Of a DNA stretch of 64,000 nucleotides, positions 9,857 through 23,249 are shown one piece after another (position 1 is the stretch's first letter; each line of letters starts with the position of its first letter). The DNA comes from Terfezia claveryi (taxonomy: Eukaryota; Ascomycota; Pezizomycetes; Pezizales; Pezizaceae), in the NCBI GenBank assembly GCA_015179025.1, contig WHUX01000002.1, forward strand, positions 62,001-126,000. The letters run 5' to 3'. Below the pieces are notes generated by a model that saw only the letters and a list, made by a program, of their open reading frames with translations, searched no databases and was not told the origin of the DNA. The translations under genes were made by a program, and so were the position numbers.

Positions 9857-11823
9857 CTTACTTAGGTCTGCCTGTTTCTTCGGAGAGATAAAAATTGGGT
9901 CAATAAAAAAATAAAAAAAAAGGGCCCGCCCCAATATTCAACTGTACATTTATTAAAGCTGATTTTTTTTTTCCCCCTCTCTTCAGTGGCACTGATGTTG
10001 TGAAAGAGGTGGGGGTGTGCAATATCAGATACTTATACTTTGGCTTTGTACTATTGCTGTGAGAAGCCTGTACGGAGTAGCGCTCGTCTGTATTGCTCGA
10101 GAGATATAGAGGACCAATATTCAACATTTTTCCTCCATGAGCTATTACTTGTACGTATACTCACAAGTGTAGACTACTGACATCAGACAGGTCAAATGTG
10201 AAGACATCTAGCCTGGTTGGTGAGAGACGACCAGGGATTAGTCAACGTCAAAAGAATAGCTATATGGAAAAGTATATTGCTGTCATCTTCGAAGTCTCTG
10301 GGTCCCGGTTGTGCAGTGGGTTTGTAAAGCACTCCGACCTGGTCCTCGGGCCATATGAAATAGAGTAACCCTGAAATGTAAAGTACCTTTTTAGGCAAGT
10401 GCTGGTAGCGAAACTTCAAAAAATACCCTCAATCTCCAGTATAATCACCATACCCAGCTTAATCTAATGGGATCTATCCTGGAGAACAGCATGGGCAATC
10501 CCCAAGCAAGAACAAGAGTCTAATAAACACCCATCCATATCCCTACATATAAGGGAAGGAGATAGTCTAGTTGCAACCATAACCTGACTCGAGATGTCAT
10601 AGACATAATAGTGAGTATACATATTCAGGTATGAGGTATGAGCCCGAACTCCATAGGTTCAGCGAAAAATGTTCAATCCGTTGTCTCACAGTATCGCAGC
10701 CTCACAGCATATTGTCTGGAGACAGAGATGAAGAAGGTGTGGGGAGTTTCCCAGCCTCCAATTTTGTTTAAGGTATATGCAGCTACATATACATTGTACT
10801 GCTTATTACGGTTAAGAGCTCTATGATAATTTTATGTATTAGTCTTATTACAAAACCCCTCTTATGAGCATTTGAGTCTTTGTACTTTAGGAGATTGTCG
10901 CCATATTTCTTAGGGTTTCGTACAGGAAAAATGCCAGTCTAGATCTGTCTAATGTTTGGCGTTGGGGAGGATCCCTGTGTAGCCTATATCGCCATTCGTC
11001 ACAAACAAGGAAATATAATTTATGAAGATAGTTGAGAATATTGTAAATAACCAGAACGAGAACTTGTGTTACTTTTACAGTCCTCTGTTGGATATTGAAA
11101 ACATTAGGTCGTGGCAGTGACTCAAAATCATACATTCTACTGTGGTATCCTTCAAGCTTTATGAGAATGACGTCGTTAGTAACCTCTTTTTTGCGAGGTC
11201 CACATATCGTGCCTGGAAAATTAATTAGTATATATAATTCTGAAACGCAGATCTGAAACTGTAAACCAACATCCAAGAGATTATATCTCTAAATTCCGAC
11301 CAGCCTCGTCCCATCCATACCTCCTATCGGCATGTTAGACCGTTCAAGTACACTTGGGTCTATCTCATGGCTGTATGGCTTCTGTGTCTGCGCAATATTT
11401 CCTTCCTACGAGATCCCCTTATAGAGTATATATCAACGTGATTAGTCGACATCAGAACGGCTACTTATGTCACTGTCAAGTGTTCTCTGAATTACCCTCA
11501 ACATCTCCTATCTCCACCGTTGATCTAATCTGATTCTCCACCTTGCCAGCTCTGAGGTCTTGTGCATGACGTTAAAGATGGGAACGGCAAACACAAGGAT
11601 CTGATAAATAGATTATACTGTACTTGTGCAGATCAATCTTATCTAAACACTTGATCGCATCTCGTCATATGCAACTGCTGGCCTCAGCTGCAGGACAGCG
11701 CCCCACTATTTTAATGTAAACCCCACCATAACCGACTCCTGTTCTTGTCGATATCGCCTTGCGCCTACAAGCCCCATATCTAGAAATTAAACAGCAGAAC
11801 TCCGTCCGAAGAGCAAGCGCTTC
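9857..11823. other. Intergenic, no gene supported
   Basis: About 2 kb of AT-rich sequence. A 129-codon minus-strand frame (10887-11276) ends in a stretch of plausible composition (DPPQRQTLDRSRLAFFLYE) but has no motif, intron logic or promoter evidence, so I do not call it. A solo copy of the miniature-element end (TAATCTGATTCTCC) is at about 11526. Confidence 0.5.
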
Positions 11824-14339
11824 ATGTCTTCTCGCGCCGTTCGTAAAGCGCTTAAACAGCGCGAACTCGAGGAAGCTCAAGCAAAGCTTGCATCGCTTGG
11901 GATTGGAACTGCGAAATTTAAGGGTGACGGTGTAGCTCAAGATGTTGATGGGGAGGAAGAAAATGAGGAAGAAGAGCTCGAAGAGAAGCATTCGATACCC
12001 CAGGGGAGGCCGAATGTATTTGCCATGCTAGGTGGGGATGGTGATGAGGAAGAAGAGGGGGACGAGGATGAAGACGAAGATGAGGAGGAAACAGCGAAAC
12101 CTACAGTACAGCCGACATCAGCGCCGACATCGAAATCAAAGAAAAAAAAGAACAAGAACAAGAACAAGAAAAAATCCCCTTCGCATTCTACACCACTTCA
12201 ACCACAGGTCGAAGAAGACGAAATTGATTGTGCCCTCCGCCTGTTGAACATCCAACCCTCACCTTCTCCCAGCGGGACGCCACAACCGGGGACTTCGCAA
12301 TCCATCGCTACCACCACCATCGACATAGACCTCCTCACAATCCTCAGAATCGACCCCAAGAACTTTGATGCCTCGCAAGAAATGCGCCGTCTCTTCGGCC
12401 GAGCTGCCGTTGACACCCCCGGTGAAGGCGGCGGAGGGGGTGGAGGTGCCGGTACCCCACGTGGTGCCCGTCGAGGCGCACAACGTGATGGAATGGCCCC
12501 CGGTCCCCAGGGTGGTAGAGGGATTGTGATGAAGAAAGGCTTCTTTGTCCAGCCAAAAGCCACCTGGCCCAATGCCGGGAGTGGTGGTTTAGGGATGGTT
12601 GTTGAGGGGGTGCAGGAGAGATCTGGGTTTAAATTCGTGCATGGGACGAGATACCAAGATGTCCAGAGGCAGTTTATGATGTGTGTTGTGTCCATGGGTA
12701 TGTTTATCCTCCCTCTTAGATCCCCACTGGTTCGAGTGCTATGTATACATGCTAACTTACCTAACCCTTCATAACAGACCCAAACCGCCTCATGTCCCTC
12801 CTCCACCACAACCCCTACCATATCTCCACCCTCCTCCAAATCTCCGAAATTTTTTCCTCTCAACAGCGAGACCATACCTCCTCTGGGGACCTTCTTGAGC
12901 GAGCCCTATTCACCTTTGGTCGGAGTCTGCACTCCACCTTTCCCCTTCTCCTCACAAACCCCACCTTCGCCCCTCCTCCCCCTCAACTAATCCCAGTCCC
13001 CCCCGTGATCTTACCACTCTCAAACCTAAAATTCCCCCATCTCTCATTCACTCACTTTCCCAACCGTGAATTCTACCTCACTCTATGGAGATATATTCAC
13101 AACCTCACTCTTCGCGGGACCTTCCGCACTGCATCTGAATTCGCCCGGCTCTTATTCTCGCTCAACCCGAGACGAGATCCGTATGCAATGCTCACATATC
13201 TCCCAATCATATTCCTGAAAGCACATCAACCGAGTCTAGCCATCACTCTTGCAAACTCGGAGACGTTGAGAAATAAAACCAAAGGCCTGCCCGCGGTGGC
13301 GTATAGTCTTCCCCTGGCGTATTTGCAATCGGAGAATGAGCCTGTAGCGAGGGAGGTGCTGGCGAAAGCTATTAGGAAATTCCCATGGGTCGCGACTAGG
13401 ATTTGGCAGGTGTGTGATTTAGACTCGGGAAAACTCCCGCGTATACTATGGGGGAGGGTCGTACCTGAGGGGGACAACTTACACGCTATCCTCTCTGAAC
13501 TATACGTTGAGCGGGCGAAAGACCTTTGGGCGGCACCAGACGCGACGAGGTTGTTGATCGATACGGCTAATGAAATTTTTAACCTACCCCCAACTACCAC
13601 CGCCACCCCAAAAACCTTTACAGAGCAGGTTGGCGAGGATGGTGATAATGTGATAGAAGGTGTCCCTGCAAACATAGCCCGCCATGTCGTCCTTTCGGAC
13701 ATCCCCGCGGTGACCACCCTCCTACCACTGGGCTGGAAGGATAGACTGACAACTAGCTATGACCCGTTACCGCCCCGCGGGGATAGGGGAAGTGGGTATG
13801 ATATGTTCTCTGGGGTGGCTGGGATGGAGGAACCTCTTGATCCATTAAGACCACTACGGGACGGAGCTGCTGGTGGGAGGATGGGGACAATTCTAGAGCT
13901 ATTTAGGACTCTATTACCCTGGGTCGCTGCACCCCCAGGGGGGCCAGATTCTCCTGCCCCAGGAGAGCCCAGAGAAGGAGAACCAAATGCCCCTGGCAGG
14001 CCCGGGAGATATTTACCAGATTGGGGACTGCTGGCGCAGTGGCTAGGGGGTGATACGGCGGAGAGGATGAGAGAGGTGGTGGAGGCGAGGGAGAGGGAAG
14101 GGGGGGTTGCTGACGGGTTGGGTGGAGAGGGAGCCGTGCCGACGGGAGAGGAGGAGGGGGAGGGAGAGGTGTTCTTGAGGGAGGTGGTTAGGATTTTGTT
14201 GGAGCAGGAGGGGGGAGAGGATGGGGAAGGGAGAATGGGGGCGGAGGAGCCGTGGGAATTCGGGGAAGAACAGGAGCAGTGGGAGCAGTGGCCGGAGGGG
14301 AGTGGGGGGGAGGTTAGAAGGTCGCCGGGGATAGATTAA
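11824..14339 (+). CDS. RQC1: Rqc1/TCF25 (Nulp1) family ribosome quality-control protein
   Basis: Two exons, 11824-12697 and 12778-14339. The 80-bp intron (donor GTATGT, branch GCTAAC) joins CVVSM to DPNRLMSLLHHNPYH, a conserved block of the family. The product is 811 aa. The N-terminus begins MSSRAVRKALKQRELEE, then come acidic runs and a Lys/Asn-rich basic segment, a Gly-rich linker, and KGFFVQPKATWP leading into the helical TCF25 domain (YQDVQRQFMMCV, LLERALFTFGRSLH, LNPRRDPYAMLTYLP, AVAYSLPLAYLQ). The C-terminal 150 residues are Gly/Glu-rich and low in complexity. In yeast Rqc1 acts with Ltn1, Rqc2 and Cdc48 on stalled 60S nascent chains; the role here follows from family membership. The gene is complete. 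Confidence 0.93.
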
Positions 14340-14824
14340 ATAGAGGTTGAGGAATGTTGAATGTAATATATAGAATTATATACATTGTGATTTAGGCTGG
14401 GAGTTATGAACATTTACATTTGTGCTTCAATGCTGGTGATAATTAGTATCGAGGTGGTAGAAGGGAGGATTTATGAATGGTTATCGCCACATCTTTGGCA
14501 GTATACAAGTAGCTGGTAACAGAGAGTTTCTTTTTTTCCATTTCTTGCTTTTTGCCAATACTATAATTTATTCATACATTTGCTCCCTGATAACGGGTGT
14601 GAAATGAGAATCTGTCAAGTTGCTCGTGGAGCAATTCGCTGGACGCCATAGAACAGAAAGGTCTCGTCTCCGAGTCATCATCCCAGTGAAACGTTTCCAT
14701 CAAGATAACGGGTGCACCCCCCCCCCCCCCAACCCAAACAAAAACTCCCAAATCAAACACAACACGACCAATACTACATTCTCTTCAGAAATCCCAATCA
14801 CCCCACTGCCAACACACCGGTACC
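14340..14824. other. Intergenic between Rqc1 and the DEAH helicase
   Basis: 485 bp between two co-oriented genes, containing the Rqc1 3' flank and helicase promoter. A poly-C tract at about 14717-14730 is the only notable feature. Confidence 0.6.
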
Positions 14825-17222
14825 ATGGCCGCCTCCAGCGAATACGGCGGCACAGACATTAACGTCATCCCCAGCCCCTACAAACCGTCCTCCCTCCTCC
14901 CCATCGCGCGGCACCGCCAAGCCCTCCTGTACCTCGTTGAAAAGTATCCCATCACCATTGTGGTCGGGCAGACGGGGTCGGGGAAGACTACGCAGATCCC
15001 GCAGTATCTGCATCAGGCAGGGTGGACGGGGGATGGCAAGATTATTGCTTGTACGCAGGTATGTGCGCGCGCGTTGGGCCTGTGAGGGCCACGCACAATT
15101 GAGCTGACGGGAGTGCATTGTATTTGTGTAGCCGAGGAGAGTAGCTGCTACAACGGTTGCGGCGAGAGTTGCAGAGGAGATGGGGTGTAGGCTTGGTCAG
15201 GAGGTGAGAGCTATGCTCAATCAATTGAAGACTTCATACATTACATACGGATATCCTAACATGCAGCTGTTCTAACTAGGTTGGATACTCCATACGCTTC
15301 GAAGACATGACCTCCCCCCGCACTGTCATCAAATACCTCACAGACGGGCTCCTCCTCCGAGAAATCCTAATTGACCCACTTCTCTCCCGGTACTCCGTGA
15401 TTATGGTGGACGAGGCCCACGAGCGCTCTCTCTCTACAGACATCCTCCTCGGCATTCTGAAGAAAATTCGCAAGAGGCGCAAAGACCTTCGCATTATAAT
15501 CTCCAGCGCCACTCTCCAGGCCGAGGACTTTGTCCATTTCTTTGTCGATGGAGATGAATATGAGGGAGCAAAGGCGCTGGGAATGGCGGATATGCAGGAT
15601 GTGAGAATCATCCAGGGGAAGGAGGACGAGAAGAGGGTGCTGGCGAAGATGAATTATATAGGACAGGAGGTGGCCAGGGTGATTAGTCTCGAGGGGAGGA
15701 TGTTTCCGGTGGATATTTTATACCTGGAGGATCCAACGGATGATTATGTCGAAAAGGCGGTGCAGACGGTATTTGATATACACCTTAGGGTAACCCGCCT
15801 ACATTACATTCTCCTTCGCTTCTGCAGCTAACAATCCCAGGAAGGAGATGGTGACATCCTAGTCTTTCTCTCCGGCCGCGAGGAAATTGAAACTTGCATC
15901 AGTGCGATCCACGACCGCATGTCCGCCCTGCACCCGCGCACCCCAAAGGTCATACCCCTTCCCCTCTATGCCGGGCTCTCCACGGACCAGCAAATGGCTG
16001 TATTCGAGCCCGCCGATCCCCCAACCGGGCGAAAAGTCATAGTCTCAACCAATATCGCCGAAGCCTCCGTCACTATCGACGGTGTCGTCTATGTCATCGA
16101 CTCGGGGTTCGTCAAAATCCGCGCATATAACCCACATACCGGGGTAGAGACACTCACCGCTACGGCGATATCGAAAGCAAGCGCTACTCAACGCGCGGGC
16201 CGCGCGGGGCGGACGAGGCCGGGGAAGTGCTATAGGTTGTATACAGAAGAAGCATACCAGGGGCTTCGAGAGACAAGTGTCCCCGAGGTGCAGCGGAGTA
16301 ATCTTGCCCCTGTTATCCTTCAACTTAAAGCTCTGGGAATAGATAATATCGTTCGCTTCGATTTTCTAACTAACCCGCCTGCCGAGCTCGCGAGTCGCGG
16401 GCTAGAACTGCTCTACTCTCTGGGTGCACTGGACGACTATGCTCGCTTGACAAAGCCTTTGGGATACCGACTCGCGGAGCTTCCTGTGAACCCAGCCCTT
16501 GGGAAGATTCTCCTCAATAGCGCAAAGTTCGGGTGTGTAGATCAGGTCCTAAGTATTGCTGCCATGATCACGAGTCAACCAGTATACGTCTCCCACGATG
16601 AATCTACCTTGGCGCATCCCCAAGCCCGTCGGAAATTTATCGCCCAAGAAGGCGACCACCTAACACTCCTCAACATCTTCACCGCGTACACTTCTCCCTC
16701 TCATGGCGCGCGCAGCGCTCAATGGTGCCACAGCCACTATCTAAACGCCCGGAGTCTCGCCAAGGCAGTGAGTGTGCGGGCTCAGCTCAAGCGGTATTTG
16801 GATAAATTCTCTCTTCCGGGACCGAAGGGGGAGGAGATGGATTTCTTGGAGAAGGTGAGTCAGGAGGAGAGGATTCGTCGGTGTATTGCCAGTGGATTGT
16901 TTGCGAATGCGGCGAGGATGCAGCCGGATGGCACATTTCTGGGGGTTGGAGGCGAGGTGACGATGTGGGCGCATCCGAGTAGTGTGCTTTTTGATAGGAG
17001 GGTGGATTGGGTTGTGTTTGAGGAGGTGGTGGAGACGGGGAGGAAGGTATTTATTAAAGATGTGAGTTTTAACCTGGGAGCTTGGGGTAGGTGAGTGACA
17101 TGTGGGAATGTGGGCTAATGAGATTTTTTTGGGGGGGATAGTTGACAGTGGTGAGTAAAGATTGGTTAGTCGAGTATGCGCCAGGGTTTTATCAAATTAA
17201 GGGAGGAGGACATACGCTGTAA
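14825..17222 (+). CDS. DHX35: DEAH-box RNA helicase, DHX35 type
   Basis: Five exons: 14825-15058, 15132-15203, 15280-15789, 15841-17061 and 17142-17222. All four introns (73, 76, 51 and 80 bp) have GT-AG ends and join conserved blocks. The product is 705 aa, about the length of human DHX35. Motif I GQTGSGKTTQ is at residues 48-57, Ia PRRVAA directly after intron 1, II DEAH at 146-149 and III SAT near 177. FLSGREE, STNIAEASVTI and motif VI QRAGRAGRTRPG are in exon 4, followed by the helicase-associated and OB-fold domains to KDWLVEYAPGFY. This clade associates with the spliceosome; it is kept by many filamentous fungi and absent from budding yeast. Function is inferred from family. No defect seen. 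Confidence 0.94.
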
Positions 17223-18808
17223 GTTCGTTACGAAGGAGGGGGGAGGGGTAGGAGGAGGAGAAAGGAGACCTCCTGGTGGAGCGATATACCATTTATTTTT
17301 TTTATGTATACCAGTGTATTTTGAATTCAGATTAGGTTGAGGATTATTATTAATTATTGCTATCTTTGTGGTTTTTTTTTCGTTGATTTACCTAGGCCAG
17401 CCTGCTTTTGGTTTTTGGGAGAGAGATATACCATATAAAACGATGGTGACATGAGAGGGTGGTAAAATTCCTAGGTTCGCTATCTAAGCAGTCACCCAAG
17501 CTTGAATATGCATTCCGAGAACGCAAGAGTGGCCTGATTTGTGATTTACACTGCTGTTTACTGGAACTGATCGAGTTTTGTTAAGATCATTACGAAGAGA
17601 TACGTTATCTAATTTTCACTTGCAATTAACCCTCGACCCCAGTGTTTGCTAGATATCCCAGCACTACACAGAAACAAATCGTATCTCACACACCAACCTG
17701 CAATACAAACGCCACAGCCGCAGCCAAGAACGCCAAGAATGCCGGCCACATGCACCCCAGACGCCTAGCCATGGTTCAGCGATGCTAAGCTTTTTTGGAG
17801 ATTGGACCCTTGCAGCACCAACGACAGAATGGAAATTCGTAACATTGATTGGTGTGGAGTGGAGGGTTTTTCTTTGAAACTGATGGGTTTATGCTTTGGG
17901 ATGGGGAGGGGGGGGGAGAGAGGGGTTTGGAGTTTGGTTTTGAGGGGATGATTTGTGGTGGTAGCTACAGTGGGATGGGGTTGAGGGTAACTGATATCAA
18001 AGTGGTGCGCGGGGCCCAGGGCTGGTCAGTGTGCCTCGTGCGTATTGTTGTTTACAATTTGGGCATTGAAACTTGAATAACAAACACACTCGACACGCCC
18101 TGACTCACCGTTACCGTCGATCTGAAGATGTGAGGCACCCGCAAGGCTGCCAATTCTCTTGGTTTGTTCAAACAAACGGCTTTTCTATTGACGATCTCAA
18201 CTGATCAGCGCTCTCTCATAGGTCCTCCTCTATACACAATTCAATACTCAATCGCCTTGGCACAGAAACCTGAGTGCCCCGCCTCAGATCACGCTAGTAT
18301 CCTGCCTTAAAGGTAGCCTCGTTCGTCTCCGTCTCCTTCTCGTCCTCCATTCCTCTACATTTCCTCCCAGTTATCAAAGCAACAGTACTCACCTGCATAC
18401 AACTTGTATCGCCGAGCCACCAAGCAAGAATAACAAATATCAACAGTGAAATCAGAATAGTTTAAGAAACTATCTAGGCGGTGATTGTTTACAGAGGTGA
18501 GTAGTGAGCATTCTGGCAATACTTTTGTGGTTTATAGGCAGAGGCGGGGTATTGGATCTCGGCGTGTCGGATGCCTTCAGCTTCAGTTTGCTATTTCGCC
18601 CCTTCTGCCTAAAATCCACAAGTATCACGAACCTGGCCTGAACCTGGCCTGAATTTCACGATGCTGACCATCTTGTTTGTCTCTGTCACAGTTAGCAACA
18701 AACAATTCTGCCATTACACATACCTCTATTTTCCCTCTACCCTTTACCCTTTACCTACAAACCTAAGTATATATCTGGTCGGAGCAACGACAAACAGAGT
18801 CATTCAAA
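17223..18808. other. Intergenic, possible tiny membrane ORF
   Basis: About 1.6 kb without a clear gene. A 28-codon minus-strand ORF at 17772-17686 (MARRLGCMWPAFLAFLAAA) would encode one hydrophobic helix behind a basic N-terminus. It is too short to support without transcript or homology data. The last 400 bp are C/T-rich, consistent with the promoter and leader of the MHYT gene. Confidence 0.45.
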
Positions 18809-21739
18809 ATGACGAAAGATCCTGGCTGGCATAACCCGTTGCAGTACATGCTTCCGGGGGATGTGGTCGAGTGTTATTTCTTGATGAAGAATGTATGGGG
18901 CAGTTATGGAGTGGCGGCTCTGGGGGGGTTGGTGGTGATGGAGTTGTTGGCGAGGAGGACGGGAGGGTGGGGACTGGTTAATAGGTGAGTTTGACTTGCC
19001 TCTTCTTCGTCTTTTTTCGAAGAGAGGGCTGTGATGTTCTCTGCTTGTCTATGTAATCTAGTAGCAGTTTCGGATATAGAGATGAGGATGATTGGGACGT
19101 ACCTTCTACCTTGATGTTGCTGGATGGCTGACGATGATGATGTTTTGTGCAGCATGTTCCTGGCTATTGCAGCCTTTTATATGGGTGGAGTAGGAATGTG
19201 GTGTATGCACTACCTGGCTAATATGTAAGTGTGCCCTCGTGAGCCCTTTGGAACCTCCATCACAACAAGATGGGCTCGGCATCTCGGCATCTCCCTCACC
19301 TCATGTCCTTCCGTCATCTGCCATTTGAAACTTGCAAGAGTAAATGCTAACAATAGTGGGGCCCTATAGGGGTATTATCTTCGGCTGGGGTGATGAGTCG
19401 TACCAACCAGTTCAGCACCCCTTGTTCTGTGTTGCCAGCTTATTGATGCCAATGGTGGGATATGCCCTGGCATTTGCCTTACTTGGAACGGCGGAAAAGC
19501 CTCGTAACTGGAGAGTTATTGGGGCTGGGTTGATAGCGGGACTTGTGACTGTTGGCACTAATGTTCTCGTAAGTACTTCTTTGGAATCATCTCCTCCGGT
19601 GGATGTTAGGGTGCTCTTGCTAATAACTTTGGATTTCTCTTGATAGGCTCAACGCGGAATTACGAACTACGACCTTGAATATCAATCCGGGTACATTGTC
19701 ATGGCTGGTATTCTAGCAACGGTTGTTTTTACCATGGTCTTTTACGGCTTGTTCTCCATCAGGAGACACTTTCAGAGAAGATGGTATCGGGTGGTCTTCC
19801 TGGCCCTCTGTTTGGCATTGGCTACGTCTGGAGCGCACTGGGTCGGTATCATGGGTACGACATATCGTTACAAGAAGGATCCATTCTTTGCACAGAACTC
19901 AAGATTCTTGAATATAATTACGACGGGGGTTTTTGCTCTGGTATGTCTCAACTTTTTTGTTTTCTTTTCGATGCTATTGTTGTCCGAAAATCAAGGTAAC
20001 TGACAAGGGTCCGGGTTTAGATCGGTATAGCTGGCGTGGCAGCGCTGATCATGATCGTCTTTGGGCGACGAAGAGATGTGATATCGAAGAGAAAGTGTTT
20101 TAAGGTTACTCTAGCTTCGGTAACGTTTACATATGATGGAAGAATTATGGTAAAGGAAGATGGAACACTTCCAACGAAGACTATTTGCGTGAATCATGAC
20201 GATATGGTATGTTACCGTCCTATCGTTCCTCAACATTTGTTGCTAGCTAACTATGTTTAGGCTATTGACGATGCTCTTGACGCTCGTAGTTCAATCTTCC
20301 AATGGATGTTCAGGGTATCTATGAACTGGAAGTCGATCGAAGGCATTCTTAATGTTATGAAATTTCATCGTAAAGATTTCTTAAACAAAACAGACGAAGA
20401 CCCTGTTTACTGGGACAACCGCACTTTCGGCACTTTTTTTCGCGAATCATACTGTCTTACAGCAGAAAAGCTCGCCAAGAAATTGAGAATTCCTATTACA
20501 AGATTAGGCACCTTGTATGAGAGTGTTTATTTGACTGGACAACCATTTGCTTATAAGCAAGAACGCGATGATCCGAAAGGTGCTTTGGATCCTGAGAGGC
20601 AACTAGAACCTAGGAGAACTCATAGAGGAAGAATGCTTGTCGTCAATCGCGTAATTGAGCTAGAAGAAGCGAAGAAAATGGAACTCTTGGGATTCAGAAT
20701 TACGGAGCTTGAAGAGATTATTGAAAAGCTGGCTTGGTCTACGCAAACTACTAAAGTACAAGTCTCCAACTTCATGGAAGAAGTGAAAGAACGCTCTTTC
20801 AACGAGTATACCCATCACGTCGGCCCCGGAGTTTATATGGGTTGTTTCGTTCTTCGTCCTTCTATGGCTGGTGGATTTGATATCTGCGTCGAAAAGAAAT
20901 GCCATGGACAAATCCCCATGAAGAAGATGAATTTCGGCTCTGTTACTTATGATCATTTGAGCTTTATGAGAAAGTTCGACGGCAAGAAACTTATTGATAT
21001 CTGGCCATTTTTCAAGAATCGGTATTATCGGACTCGCAGGTATGAGGAGAGGCTGATTCTCAAGGAACTCAGCAGGACACTTCAGGCTATTGTGCACGAA
21101 TATCCTCGTGAGGTTTGGGAGAACTCATTCTTTATCGCTGAGCCGACTTTCTTCCCATGCAAACTTAAGGCAGTTAGCAACGAGTTAAAAGGAGCAGCAG
21201 TTATATTTGGGCTGCGCACTATGCTTCCTGTTTCTGAGAGTTCTGACAAATACGATTTTGTCCCATTTCAAATGGCAAATATTACTCAGAAGAGGAAGGA
21301 CAACGAATGCACATACTTTCTTCGAGCGATTATTCGCGAGTTCACCAAAATAGCTAAGGATGCCTATGATGAGAATCAGATGAACGGTGAGGGAAGAAAA
21401 GGTTTTCTAGAAACCTTGAGCCGTGTTCTCACTCCAACTTTCGGAAAAGGATCATCTTCTACGAATACGTCAGGTAATACGAAAACCTCGGATGCTACTA
21501 CTGTATCTCATGGCTCACAGAGTTCGAGCTGGACTTTAGCTTGGACTTGGAGCCAAAATTCTTCTAATCCGTTGATTTGTCCTAAGAGTGGAGATTGGGA
21601 TCCGGTGATCCCAAGTGAATTTGAGGCGAAGGATCCAGAGGGGTGGTTGGAGAAGTGGTTTACGATTACTACTGAGGCGGAGAAATCAAGAGGACCGGCT
21701 GCTGCGGCGAGGTTTGGTGCTTTTAGGACGAGGAGTTAA
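18809..21739 (+). CDS. Seven-helix MHYT-domain membrane protein with large cytosolic C-terminus
   Basis: Six exons: 18809-18984, 19153-19224, 19370-19568, 19647-19940, 20021-20206 and 20261-21739. All five introns are GT-AG and frame-consistent; the product is 801 aa. The N-terminal third is hydrophobic with helix pairs typical of the MHYT sensor domain. The three signature repeats are visible but uneven: GMWCMHYLANM keeps Met-His-Tyr, VTVGTNVLAQRGI has lost it, and SGAHWVGIMGT keeps His-Trp with Ala for Met. The roughly 500-residue C-terminal part is soluble, with a Ser/Thr-rich stretch near the end and no enzymatic motif I recognise. MHYT domains are proposed to bind copper and sense diatomic gases in bacteria; fungal versions are mostly uncharacterised. 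The ligand role is inference. Confidence 0.85.
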
Positions 21740-23249
21740 ATGAGAAAATGGAGGTTATGAAGAAGACATAATGGGATGCTCAATCTGGAGCACGGAATAT
21801 GGGGGAGAAGGACATCAGAGGTTGGTCTAGCATGTGAGGAAGAAATAATGAGGATTCTCTGTCTGGCGTACGGGATATGGAGAGAAGGACATCGGAGGTT
21901 GGTCTAGCATGCGAGGAGTTGCTGAGGCCTTAGTTTTTGTATGGGATTTATGTTGGTGGCTTCACCGGTTTGGCTTGTCTTTCTCCATTTTTTGCTAATT
22001 TCCTACTTCCGTGCTGTGTGCATCAGGAGGGTTGCTATTTACTACCATTTTGTTTGCTATTGGCTCTAGGCCATATTCTTTGGTTTATGTACGATGAAGC
22101 ATTTCAATTGATTACCTTGAACTTGAACTGCCTCGAGCCACTCCTTTTATTATAACTCCGCATACAAGCGAATACAACAACAAACAAATACCATCACCAA
22201 ACCCACCATAACTACTATAAGAAACTCCTCACGAGCAATAGATACCAAGTACCGGTACCTATTATGCCGCTCAACCAAATAATTCCCCCCCACCTCCCCC
22301 TTCCCCCCCTTCCCCCCTTCACAGTTTCTTAACGTTGTCAAATTCGAAACAAACTGTCCCAGATCGCCAAAAGATTACGGTGGGAGGGAGGTGTCTGAGA
22401 AAAAAAAATTAAAATAAAAACGGAAACATGACGTTTGTGGTGATTGAGAGTTAGAAGAAAAGAAGGTTAGGTAGCATTTAACTAACCTCCCCCCCCACTC
22501 TCCCCCCTCCCCCGGTTAGTATTCCGTACCATTGACCCCGTTGTCCGCCACAGAAAAACCAGCCAATTAACTTAACTCACTGAGGACTGGCCCCCTTCTG
22601 AAGTATGTACATATGTGATACGGTAGAATAGAAATGATGGGCAAGGTTTGGAATTCTTGGGTAGGTAAGTAGATAATCTATTATTATTATTATTATTATT
22701 ATTATTGCGCAAGTTCTCTCTCTTAGAACTTACAGTACCGTAGGTAATTTGGCGAGCCTGAATTCAGCGAGGTTAACCGGTACGCGAGTGCCAAGAGAAC
22801 CCGACTACTTGAAATGGAAATCAAATGGAAAAAATTGCCTGTTTCATATTAAACCCCCTGTATTAATCTCGCAGTTCGGAACTCCTCCTTATGTATAGTG
22901 CTTGCCATTGGTCATCACAATATTGCAATACTGAGATGGCAAACTTAACTCATTCATTGAAGGGAACAAAATGTCTACTTCACACCCGCTCTAAGGCACA
23001 AGCACAAGAATCATCCAGTCACGCACCACAAAAGAGAAAAAACCGAAAGTAAGAGCCATGTAACAAAATAGTGTAGATTTTTCAGAAAAGCAACCAAACA
23101 TCCGATTAAGCCACAAAGAAATGAACCCACAAAATGAAACAAAAAAGATCCAATGTTTCATTTAAATAAAACCCGCCATTTCACACATGTTGTACATGGT
23201 AAAATGGCTACTATATTAGGAAGAGAGGAAACGCGAAAAGTAGGATCCC
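21740..23249. other. Intergenic with a 60-bp direct duplication
   Basis: No gene recognised. Two imperfect direct copies of about 60 bp lie at 21784-21840 and 21858-21917, sharing GAGAAGGACATC and GAGGTTGGTCTAGCATG. A trinucleotide run (ATT)n occurs at about 22680-22706. The right part is the 3' flank of the convergent GH72 gene. Confidence 0.55.

Noticed and set aside
10887..11276. 129-codon minus-strand frame
   Set aside because: Only a short stretch looks coding; no motif, and the gene structure around it could not be built.
12198..12875. Long minus-strand frames opposite the Rqc1 gene
   Set aside because: Mirror frames of the GC-rich, low-complexity coding sequence; the plus strand carries the conserved domain.
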